Shown here: positions 7,067 through 12,237 of the stretch, one piece after another
How positions within the stretch are numbered: the first letter of the stretch is position 1
Layout: each line of letters begins with the position of its first letter
Notes under the pieces: model-generated
Database searches by the model: none
What the model was told of the DNA's origin: nothing
The model's input: the letters and a program-made list of their open reading frames with translations, nothing else
Position numbers and translations under genes: made by a program
From: CAYLLT01 sp964591605
Lineage (GTDB): Bacteria > Planctomycetota > Phycisphaerae > UBA1845 > PWPN01
Reading direction: 5' to 3'
Assembly (NCBI GenBank): GCA_964591605.1
Contig: CAZQEN010000236.1
Coordinates: forward strand, 1 to 12,237
DNA: 12,237 bases

Positions 7067-7169
7067 TGATTTTCGGTCGGCCGGAAGGGGCCGACCCGGC
7101 CGCCACAGGGGGCGATTCCGGCCGCCACAGGGGGCGGCCGCTACAGATGCATCCGAAGGATGAGAGTTG
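7067..7169. repeat. 103-base spacer made of palindromes and a tandem 19-mer
   Basis: The spacer between the two cytochrome b genes is almost wholly repetitive. An 8-bp stem GGTCGGCC/GGCCGACC (7075-7082 and 7089-7096) is followed by two copies of the 19-mer CCGGCCGCCACAGGGGGCG (7096-7114 and 7118-7136, period 22). The second copy overlaps a further 8-bp stem CGGCCGCC/GGCGGCCG (7119-7126 and 7133-7140). AAGGA at 7156-7160 lies nine bases before ATG 7170 and is the likely ribosome binding site of the next gene. The repeats resemble a dispersed intergenic element; the stems could also affect mRNA stability between the cistrons. Confidence 0.65.
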
Positions 7170-8429
7170 ATGTTGCTCGGACAGACTGAGGTCGCACTCA
7201 ATACGGTGTTCTGGGCGGGGACGACGGGGTTCTTCGCACTCTCGGCGCTGACGGGCGCGCTGAACTGGGTGAAACGCGCGCTGCTGATCATCCCGCTGGT
7301 GATGGTGGGCCTGTTTGTTCTGCTGGGCGAGTGGACGGGCGTCCGCGGATTCATCAACTGGCTGATGGGCCCCGAGCGGATGTTGTTCTTCTCGGTGATG
7401 GCCCTGCTGCTCATGATGGTGTACTACCGTCAGTGGACGCGGCCGTGGTTTGCCGGGACGCTGGGTGCGGTGTTCACGCTGGCCTATTTCGGCAGCGCTT
7501 TCGACCACAACTTCGTTCAAATCATCAAGAAGGCCGACAACGTCCCGATCACGCTGATGATCTTCTCGGTGAGCTACCTGCTGTGGCTCTCGTTCCGGCA
7601 GATGGCCATCAACGACGAGCGGATGGAGCGCGGTGAGCCGCTGATCGAAGCGGGCAGCGACGACAAGGTGCTGGTCTGGCCGGATCTGGTCTATACGGAG
7701 CTGGTCTGCCTGGTGATCTGTTCGGTCGTGCTGATCGTGTGGGCGATTTTCCTGCGGGCGCCGCTGGAGCCGCCGGCCAATCCAGGCGCGGTTCCGAATC
7801 CGTCGAAGGCGCCTTGGTACTTCCTGGGGCTGCAGGAGCTGCTGGTGTACTTCGACCCGTGGATCGCGGGCGTTCTGCTGCCCGGTCTGATCATCTTCGG
7901 GCTGTGGGCACTGCCGTACATCGACATGAACCCGAAGGGCAACGGGTATTACACGCTCAAGGAGCGGCCGTTCGCGATCTTCATGTTCCTGTTCGGGTTT
8001 GTCGTGCTGTGGGTGGTGCTGATCGTGCTGGGGACGTTCCTGCGTGGTCCGAACTGGAACTTCTTCGGGCCGTACGAGTACTGGGACCCCCACCGGCCGG
8101 CCGCGCTCACCAATGTGAACCTCTCGGAGATCTTCTGGATCAACTGGCTGGGCCAGGGTCTGCCGACCCGGGAAACACACGGTGAGTTTTACTACCTCAT
8201 CCGGGAGGCACCCGGGCTGCTCGCCATCCTGGCGTACTTCATTCTGACGCCGTGGGTGTTAAAGGAGACGGTATTCAAGAAACTGTACGCGGAGATGGGC
8301 GGGGCGCGTTACGCGGTGATGATGGTGCTCTTTACCTGGATGGCCCTGGTGCCGATCAAGATGCTGCTGCGGTGGGTGGTGAATCTCAAGTACATCGTGG
8401 CCATTACGGAGTGGTTCTTCAACGTGTAA
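7170..8429 (+). CDS. petD: Subunit-IV-like cytochrome b C-terminal subunit with extra N-terminal membrane helices
   Basis: A 419-residue membrane subunit, far longer than the roughly 160 residues of b6f subunit IV. Residues 1-165 are an extension with about five hydrophobic segments (about 10-31, 37-55, 70-87, 93-111, 125-142) and no His pair for heme. The canonical part starts near VWPDLVYTEL (169-178). It holds a helix at about 177-195, LEPPANPGAVPNPSKAPWYF with A214-P215-W216-Y217 in place of the Qo motif PEWY, LGLQELLVYFDP, then helices at about 231-250, 268-290 and 348-364. A further hydrophobic segment at 381-400 precedes an aromatic tail ending EWFFNV. An in-frame TGA at 7161-7163 limits the start to TTG 7167 or ATG 7170; the ATG is preferred. 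It pairs with the b6-like subunit to form the quinol-oxidising core. The role of the extension is unknown. Confidence 0.92.
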   Translation: MLLGQTEVALNTVFWAGTTGFFALSALTGALNWVKRALLIIPLVMVGLFVLLGEWTGVRGFINWLMGPERMLFFSVMALLLMMVYYRQWTRPWFAGTLGAVFTLAYFGSAFDHNFVQIIKKADNVPITLMIFSVSYLLWLSFRQMAINDERMERGEPLIEAGSDDKVLVWPDLVYTELVCLVICSVVLIVWAIFLRAPLEPPANPGAVPNPSKAPWYFLGLQELLVYFDPWIAGVLLPGLIIFGLWALPYIDMNPKGNGYYTLKERPFAIFMFLFGFVVLWVVLIVLGTFLRGPNWNFFGPYEYWDPHRPAALTNVNLSEIFWINWLGQGLPTRETHGEFYYLIREAPGLLAILAYFILTPWVLKETVFKKLYAEMGGARYAVMMVLFTWMALVPIKMLLRWVVNLKYIVAITEWFFNV

Positions 8430-8431
8430 GG
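8428..8431 (+). promoter_or_regulatory. Ribosome binding site overlapping the cytochrome b stop codon
   Basis: AAGG at 8428-8431 shares bases with the stop TAA 8427-8429 and lies six bases before GTG 8438. This arrangement suggests translational coupling of the DUF1080 gene to the cytochrome b gene. Confidence 0.55.
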
Positions 8432-8437
8432 TGCCGA

Positions 8438-9193
8438 GTGATACACCCCAAGACCGTCCATGGCCTCGTGGCGGTGCTCATTCTTGCGGGCCCGGCGGGA
8501 GCAACTGCTGCGACGGAGATCGCCACAAGCCAGCCTGACAATCAGCTCACCCCGAAGGAAAAGGAAGAAGGCTGGATTCTGCTGTTCGACGGTACGCTCA
8601 AGGGCTGGATGACGAATGCCAGGCGGCCAGGGAAAACACCCGTCGAAGACGGCAGCATCAATCCGCATCAGTGCGGCGAGTACATGATGGTGCACGAGAA
8701 GCAGTGGTCCGACTTCATCCTTTCGCTCGATTTCAAGATCAGCAAGGGCTGCAACAGCGGAGTCTTCTTCCGAACGAACCCGCTGCTGCCGGACGGTCGG
8801 GTGGGATACCGTGGTCTGGAGGTCGCGATCGATGATCGTGACACGGCCGGCTATCATGACACCGGCGCCATCTACGATCTGGTCAAACCTGTCAAGCAGG
8901 CGATGAAACCCGCTGGCGAGTGGAACCATCTGGTCCTGACCTGCAGGGGCCCTCGGATCGAGGTGACGCTCAACGGCGAGAAAGTCACGCGGATGGATCT
9001 GAATCAATTCGCCGAGCGGGGCAAGCGGCCGGACGGTTCAGAACACAAGTTTCGCGAGACGGCCTGGAAGGAACATCCCCGGCGGGGCTACATCGGACTC
9101 CAGGACCATGGGAGCCCGTGCTGGTTCAAGAACATCAAGCTGAGACCGCTTCGGCCGGAACAGGCAACTGCGAGCCGGCCCTCGCTGCCCTGA
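8438..9193 (+). CDS. Secreted DUF1080 (3-keto-disaccharide hydrolase-like) protein
   Basis: A 251-residue protein. Residues 1-25 resemble a signal peptide (HPKTVHGL, then a hydrophobic stretch to AGATAA). The rest is a DUF1080 jelly-roll domain: GWILLFDGTLKGW at 45-57, NSGVFFRTNP at 106-115, GLEVAIDDR at 126-134, TGAIYDL at 142-148, EWNHLVLTCRG at 161-171, and a final GYIGLQDHGSPCWFKNIKL at 217-235. The family is abundant in Planctomycetota and is linked to sugar or glycan breakdown; some members are annotated as 3-keto-disaccharide hydrolases. Substrate and activity here are unknown. The GTG start is chosen because it yields a signal peptide and has AAGG six bases before it; a longer reading from 8252 would overlap the cytochrome gene. 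Its co-transcription with respiratory genes may be only positional. Confidence 0.85.
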   Translation: MIHPKTVHGLVAVLILAGPAGATAATEIATSQPDNQLTPKEKEEGWILLFDGTLKGWMTNARRPGKTPVEDGSINPHQCGEYMMVHEKQWSDFILSLDFKISKGCNSGVFFRTNPLLPDGRVGYRGLEVAIDDRDTAGYHDTGAIYDLVKPVKQAMKPAGEWNHLVLTCRGPRIEVTLNGEKVTRMDLNQFAERGKRPDGSEHKFRETAWKEHPRRGYIGLQDHGSPCWFKNIKLRPLRPEQATASRPSLP

Positions 9194-9201
9194 TCGAGCG
9201 G

Positions 9202-9228
9202 ACGCATCCGGGAACAAAGTGGGTGCGT
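9202..9228. terminator. Hairpin between convergent genes, possible terminator
   Basis: An 8-bp stem with one G-T pair (ACGCATCC 9202-9209 with GGGTGCGT 9221-9228, 11-base loop) lies in the 65-base gap between the DUF1080 stop and the lipoprotein stop. Neither side has a T run, so an intrinsic terminator is only possible, not shown. Confidence 0.25.
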
Positions 9229-9258
9229 GCGGCCCCCCAGCTTCACCGGATTTCAGAA

Positions 9259-9462
9259 TCATCGACCGCTGTACTGATGTACGCTCTTTCCGCCCAGGCC
9301 GGATGGGCGATCGCGGCTGATACCCTGCTCGCGGTCACCCGGACTCTGGCCGGTGAGGGCCTGGGGCCGCTCTGAATCGCCCCCCGTGCTGGCGCAGCCC
9401 TGGAAGGCCATCGTACTGAGAGCGAGCGTCACCATCGCCAGGAGCTTCATTGCGCGTGCCAT
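9259..9462 (-). CDS. Small lipoprotein of unknown function
   Basis: A 67-residue protein beginning MARAMKLL with a hydrophobic core and the lipobox AFQGC around residue 23, so it should be lipidated after signal peptidase II cleavage. The mature part is about 45 residues, rich in Ser, Gly and charged residues, with no recognised domain. The start at 9462 is chosen because AGGGAG lies about nine bases before it. ATG 9483, seven codons upstream, would put charged residues before the signal peptide, and the internal MKLL start is also possible. It lies 140 bases downstream of the M48 peptidase gene on the same strand and points at the DUF1080 gene. Function unknown; a short envelope lipoprotein is all the sequence supports. 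Confidence 0.6.
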   Translation of the reverse strand: MARAMKLLAMVTLALSTMAFQGCASTGGDSERPQALTGQSPGDREQGISRDRPSGLGGKSVHQYSGR

Positions 9463-9602
9463 GTTGCTGTTCTCCCTGAGCATCCTTGACCAGAGTGACC
9501 GACTGGCCCTCGAAAAGCCCCATGGGTCGGTCCTGTTTGTACGATTGGATGCTCGAGGAAGTCGGAATCTTCGCGGAAAACCGCATGGCCCCCCATCGAG
9601 GG
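9463..9602. other. Spacer between peptidase and lipoprotein genes
   Basis: A 140-base gap on the path of the minus-strand genes. It contains the lipoprotein ribosome binding site near 9472-9477 and a small GCGG/CCGC hairpin near 9574-9585. No strong terminator or promoter is visible, so it is unclear whether the two genes share a transcript. Confidence 0.4.
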
Positions 9603-10241
9603 TCAGTGAGGGCGGGAGGTGGCGTGGTGCACAAGCGGTTGTGGGTCCGAGGCTTGCGTTGGCGGTACCAGCTCGCGAAGCTGTGCGAGACGGCGGCTGG
9701 CCCAGCCCGGAGGCTGCTCATCTTCGAGCAGCTTGACGATCGTGAGCATGGATCGGGGGCGATAGCCGGATCCGTTCAGGAGGTTGACGGCGGTTCGGTC
9801 AGCGATGATCTCGCGCTGGAGCTGGACCTGAGGCGAGAGGCACGGTTTCCGGCCGTCGCGACCGGCCACATGGGCCAACTCGTGGGCGAGGGTGGCGGCC
9901 AGCAGATCGTCGGTCGCGAGTTGATCGTACAGGCCGCGTGTGATGTAGATACAGCCGCAACTGAGCGAATAGGCGTTCTTCTGGGGGCTTTGGAGCAGTC
10001 GAAACCGACAGGTGACTGGGAAGTCATCGATGCGGTCCGTGAGCGCCCTTCCGACCCGTTGGATGCGGTCCGTAGCCGCAGTGTCGAGGCGGATGCCGCC
10101 CAATTCAGACTCGAACCGATGTCCCCGCTCACAGACAGTGCTTCGGCCGGTCAACGCGCATGCTGAATCGGCCGCGAAATGGCCGGGGCTGGTTCCCAGG
10201 CAGCCCAACCCGAGACATGCGAGCAGACGGAATCGCCACAT
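9603..10241 (-). CDS. Small secreted M48-family zinc metallopeptidase
   Basis: A 212-residue protein. Residues 1-25 form a probable signal peptide (MWRFRLL, then a hydrophobic Leu/Gly stretch). The catalytic core carries H120-E121-L-A-H124, the zinc-binding HExxH, and R143-E144-I-I-A-D148, where E144 is the expected third zinc ligand of M48 enzymes. NAYSLSCGCIYITRGL at 89-104 is the usual M48 substrate-strand segment (commonly NAFALPGG-x-I-x-x-TRGL), with Cys95 and Cys97 replacing the typical Pro/Gly residues. It has no visible TPR repeats or membrane helix and is shorter than BepA/LoiP-type proteins. By analogy it may degrade misfolded envelope proteins. It lies 150 bases downstream of the anti-sigma gene, so a role in the same envelope response is plausible inference. 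Only a weak ribosome binding site precedes the ATG. Confidence 0.82.
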   Translation of the reverse strand: MWRFRLLACLGLGCLGTSPGHFAADSACALTGRSTVCERGHRFESELGGIRLDTAATDRIQRVGRALTDRIDDFPVTCRFRLLQSPQKNAYSLSCGCIYITRGLYDQLATDDLLAATLAHELAHVAGRDGRKPCLSPQVQLQREIIADRTAVNLLNGSGYRPRSMLTIVKLLEDEQPPGWASRRLAQLRELVPPTQASDPQPLVHHATSRPH

Positions 10242-10391
10242 GCCCCAGCCAGAGCAAGGCCCCTGCCAGTGCTAAGGCGGCCGGCGAAACACCGCAACTG
10301 CTGGGTTAGCAAAAGTTTATGCAGATCAACCTGCCTGTCGTTTCGCAGGGGATCTGTGCAGTTTCTGAGCAGGGCGGGACTCGCAGCCGCG
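10242..10391. other. Spacer between anti-sigma and peptidase genes
   Basis: A 150-base gap. It includes several short GC-rich inverted pieces (for example CCTGC/GCAGG around 10330-10350) and a short AT-rich patch near 10310-10325. It could hold a terminator for the sigma/anti-sigma unit and a promoter for the peptidase gene, but neither can be shown from the sequence. Confidence 0.35.
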
Positions 10392-11243
10392 TTAGTGAGC
10401 AGTCTCGGTTGGTGAGGAGGCGGCGAGTTGGGGAGAGATCGCGGCCAGCATCTCGCGGAGGAGGGGCTCGCTGGTCTCCCGGCTGAGGAGGCAGTGGCAG
10501 GTCGTCGGGTCGGTGAAATGGATGAGCTGCCAGGGACCGGCCTCGACGGCATGACTGCCCTTGGCGAGTGCGCAGTGGGACTCACGGTGAACACCGAGAA
10601 GCGTTTTATTCATTGGCCGATGGAAGCACGTGAAGACCATGTCGCCGTCGCTGTCGCGGCGGTAACGGGCGGCGTAAGCTTCTCGCCGACCGATGCGGAT
10701 CTGATAGCTGTCCTGAAGGCGGTATTGGCCGGGGAGGATCTGTGGAATGGCGAAGTGCAGAGGACTCGACTGGGTGGTGATGGCGCCCGCGTCCATCGGG
10801 ATGGCCTGGTAGTGTTTGAGAAAGCGGTCGACCGCGGCGTCGGCATCCTTTGCGACTCCGTCGAGGAGGATCCGATAATCGACGGTGTCGGCCTGTGCGA
10901 CCTGAGCACTTTGATTCAACCAGAAGGCGACGGAGGCGCCCGCGCCCAGAAGGATGGCCAAGCTGGCGGCCATCGCCAGGGGGCGATGCAGGAGGCGGGT
11001 GAACGGGCTTTGTCGGCGACGGGTCTCGAGCCGGGCTTCGATCCGGTCCCAGAGGTCGGGTGCCGGCGCGGGGACCTGGGGGGAGCTGCTCTGAATTTGA
11101 GCAACGAGGTTCTGCAGGCGAGACCGCTCGACGGCGCAGGGCGGGCAGGTTCGCAGGTGCGTCTCCAGCGCGGCCACCCGCTCGGCCGACAGCTCGCCGT
11201 CCAGGTACGGACCCAGTTCTTCTCGTGCTGAGATGCAGTCCAT
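10392..11243 (-). CDS. Zinc-finger anti-sigma factor with one membrane helix
   Basis: A 283-residue protein expected to hold the adjacent ECF sigma factor at the membrane. Residues 1-40 are a ZAS (zf-HC2) domain: C3 with H29-x3-C33-x2-C36. A short linker with an amphipathic stretch (residues 62-76) follows, then one membrane helix at about 88-109. Residues 115-283 form an outer domain of unknown fold with conserved-looking aromatic and Cys/His positions (C206 in TCFHRP, C224 in ESHC, C249 and C251 in TTCHC). ATG 11243 lies 31 bases after the sigma stop, with only a GGCGGG-like site before it. Gene order, ZAS motif and topology make the role secure; the signal sensed is unknown. Release could be by regulated proteolysis or by a redox or metal change at the outer cysteines (inference). 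Confidence 0.88.
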   Translation of the reverse strand: MDCISAREELGPYLDGELSAERVAALETHLRTCPPCAVERSRLQNLVAQIQSSSPQVPAPAPDLWDRIEARLETRRRQSPFTRLLHRPLAMAASLAILLGAGASVAFWLNQSAQVAQADTVDYRILLDGVAKDADAAVDRFLKHYQAIPMDAGAITTQSSPLHFAIPQILPGQYRLQDSYQIRIGRREAYAARYRRDSDGDMVFTCFHRPMNKTLLGVHRESHCALAKGSHAVEAGPWQLIHFTDPTTCHCLLSRETSEPLLREMLAAISPQLAASSPTETAH

Positions 11244-11274
11244 CGTTTTTCCCGCCGGTGTGGGCGGATATCCT

Positions 11275-11841
11275 TCAAGTCTTTAGATGCGGGAACTCGG
11301 AGATTTCTTCGGGCCGAGGTTCCGCCTTCGAGCCCGCTTCCAGGACCTGCCGGAGCATGGCACGGGCGCGATTCAGGCCCGAGGCGATGGTGCCAGCCGG
11401 CTTCTCCAGCAGCTCCGCCATTTCTGCGTAATTCATCCCCTCATAGTACTTGAGGACCAGGAGCGTCCGTTCCTCCTCGGGCAGTTGGTCCAGGGCGTCC
11501 TGCATGTCGATCTGAAGCTCGACGGGCTTTGCCGTCGTCTCGCGGCCCCGAGCCAGTTCCCGGCCAAAGGTCTCTCGTCGACGCCGCTTCCGGAGGAATT
11601 GCAGGGCTTCGTTCAGGGCCACGCGATAGGCCCAGGTCGCTGCGCCGGCCTCACCCTTGAACTGGGCGAATTTCTGGAAGAGGCGAAGGTACGTGTCCTG
11701 CATGACGTCCGCGGCGTCCTGCGGGTCGCGGAGCATGCGGATCAGCAGCGCGTGGATACGCTCCCTCGTGAGCTCGTAGAAGGCGCGCTGGGCGTCCGGC
11801 CAGGCCCGACGGCAGCCCTGGATGATTTCAGGCTCAATCAC
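11275..11841 (-). CDS. ECF-family RNA polymerase sigma factor
   Basis: A 188-residue group 4 sigma factor. Region 2 spans about 15-90, with DAADVMQDTYLRLF at about 43-56 (core binding) and ATWAYRVALNEALQFLRKRRRR (-10 recognition and melting). Region 4 spans about 115-170, with LDQLPEEERTLLVLKYYEGM, AEMAELLEKPAGTIASGLNRARAML as helix-turn-helix for the -35 element. There is no region 1 or 3. The start is GTG 11841: an in-frame TGA lies directly before it and no other start codon is available until the region 2 helices. The start codon lies in an inverted repeat, and no normal Shine-Dalgarno is seen. It is followed by its likely anti-sigma factor. A short tail (about 172-188, EPRPEEISEFPHLKT) follows region 4. 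Confidence 0.93.
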   Translation of the reverse strand: MIEPEIIQGCRRAWPDAQRAFYELTRERIHALLIRMLRDPQDAADVMQDTYLRLFQKFAQFKGEAGAATWAYRVALNEALQFLRKRRRRETFGRELARGRETTAKPVELQIDMQDALDQLPEEERTLLVLKYYEGMNYAEMAELLEKPAGTIASGLNRARAMLRQVLEAGSKAEPRPEEISEFPHLKT

Positions 11842-11861
11842 TCAGGGCAGATTACCCTGAG
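11841..11861 (-). promoter_or_regulatory. Perfect inverted repeat at the sigma factor start codon
   Basis: Arms CTCAGGG (11841-11847) and CCCTGAG (11855-11861) pair perfectly around a seven-base centre. The first arm begins on the first base of the GTG start codon as read on the minus strand. In the mRNA this stem would hide the initiation region; as DNA it could be an operator. The only purine-rich AGGG before the start lies within the distal arm, 13 bases away. Confidence 0.5.
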
Positions 11862-12237
11862 CGGCGACGCTGGCAAAGCACCCGCTGCCGCCCCACCCCT
11901 CGAGGAACCGGAGCGCGTATGCTTCCGCACTCCGGAGGATCCTTCGGCGACAACCTCCGGACAGCCCTTCACACAGTGGCCGCACAGCTGGAATCCGGCG
12001 ACGGTCTCCTCGTCTCAACGCTCATACCGACGCAGGGTCAGCCGACGCGAGCGTCAAGGGGCGTACCGTCATCTCAAGGCGCCACTCCGGTCAGCTGGAG
12101 GCAGCTGAGGAATGACGTGGGGTTCGATTGCGCATCGCTCTGGTCAACGTTATTGACCAGCGAATCACGGTTCGAATCATAAGAGTAGTCGATCGGTGCG
12201 CGATTCAGGAAGCTCCGAGGATGCGACTGTGCATCAC
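11862..12237. other. Region upstream of the sigma gene, no supported gene
   Basis: An open frame on the plus strand (11919-12182, 87 codons) has no ribosome binding site, no recognisable domain and no hydrophobic or charged pattern of a real protein, so I do not call it. The region must contain the promoter of the sigma/anti-sigma operon, but no GGAAC-type ECF element with matching -10 could be placed confidently on the minus strand. The one clear structure is the inverted repeat at 12140-12160. Confidence 0.4.
12140..12160. promoter_or_regulatory. 8-bp perfect inverted repeat, possible operator
   Basis: CTGGTCAA (12140-12147) and TTGACCAG (12153-12160) form a perfect dyad with a five-base centre CGTTA. 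The odd spacing and AT-containing arms resemble a dimeric regulator site. The GC-poor centre stands out from the surrounding GC-rich DNA. No T run follows, so a terminator is less likely. Confidence 0.35.

Noticed and set aside
6798..8180. 460-codon open frame on the minus strand opposite the cytochrome b genes
   Set aside because: Composition is Arg/Gln/His/Pro-rich without pattern, typical of antisense to membrane protein genes in GC-rich DNA, and it runs through the repeat-filled spacer.
9486..10166. 226-codon plus-strand open frame opposite the M48 peptidase gene
   Set aside because: The minus strand carries HELAH, the E-x-x-A-D ligand motif and a signal peptide; the plus frame has no recognisable features.
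10428..12108. Plus-strand open frames opposite the anti-sigma and sigma genes
   Set aside because: The minus-strand genes have unambiguous ZAS, sigma region 2 and sigma region 4 motifs; the plus frames are shadows.
11919..12182. 87-codon plus-strand open frame near the right end
   Set aside because: No ribosome binding site, no domain, and Ser/Thr/Arg-rich composition without structure; the GC-rich context explains it by chance.
12160..12185. tRNA-like T-loop word GGTTCGAATC
   Set aside because: The flanking bases do not form the five-pair T stem, and no acceptor, D or anticodon arms can be found at the right distances.

Overview
The window looks like chromosomal DNA of a GC-rich bacterium, most likely of the Planctomycetota. 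The clues are a DUF1080 (3-keto-disaccharide hydrolase-like) secreted protein, a very long exported repeat protein with a degenerate dockerin-like tail, a split b6-type Rieske/cytochrome b operon, an ECF sigma/anti-sigma pair, and short imperfect palindromes between genes. This assignment is inferred from gene content; there is no rRNA or other phylogenetic marker here. No tRNA, CRISPR array, transposase or phage gene was found.

Layout. Bases 1-264 are a leader, perhaps with the last codons of an upstream gene. Bases 265-4596 (+) encode a 1443-residue exported protein built from four Cys-rich units of about 303-307 residues plus a unique C-terminal part. The units are homogenised in pairs at the DNA level: 1 with 2, and 3 with 4. 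A non-coding stretch of about 550 bases (4597-5147) carries hairpins and a repeat-like palindrome pair.

Bases 5148-9193 (+) form the central operon. It encodes a ferredoxin-Rieske fusion protein, a cytochrome b6-like subunit, a subunit-IV-like cytochrome b C-terminal subunit with about five extra membrane helices at its N-terminus, and a DUF1080 protein whose ribosome binding site overlaps the preceding stop codon. The first three should assemble into a quinol-oxidising Rieske/cytochrome b complex. The cytochrome b carries the cysteine that holds the extra heme ci in b6f complexes. The Rieske subunit has a cytoplasm-facing single-cluster ferredoxin domain ahead of its Tat-like anchor. No cytochrome c (CxxCH) is encoded, so the electron acceptor is unknown. 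The two spacers within the complex genes are nearly equal (104 and 103 bases) and both are filled with short repeats.

Bases 9259-11841 (-) run towards this operon: ECF sigma factor, zinc-finger anti-sigma factor with one membrane helix, small M48-type zinc metallopeptidase, and small lipoprotein. The sigma/anti-sigma pair is a clear regulatory unit; the peptidase and lipoprotein are plausible targets or partners. The sigma gene starts with GTG inside a perfect inverted repeat. From 11862 to the end I see no convincing gene, only one strong inverted repeat.

The most unusual content is the composition of the Rieske/cytochrome b complex. Next come the pairwise-homogenised Cys-rich repeats and the hairpin at the sigma start.
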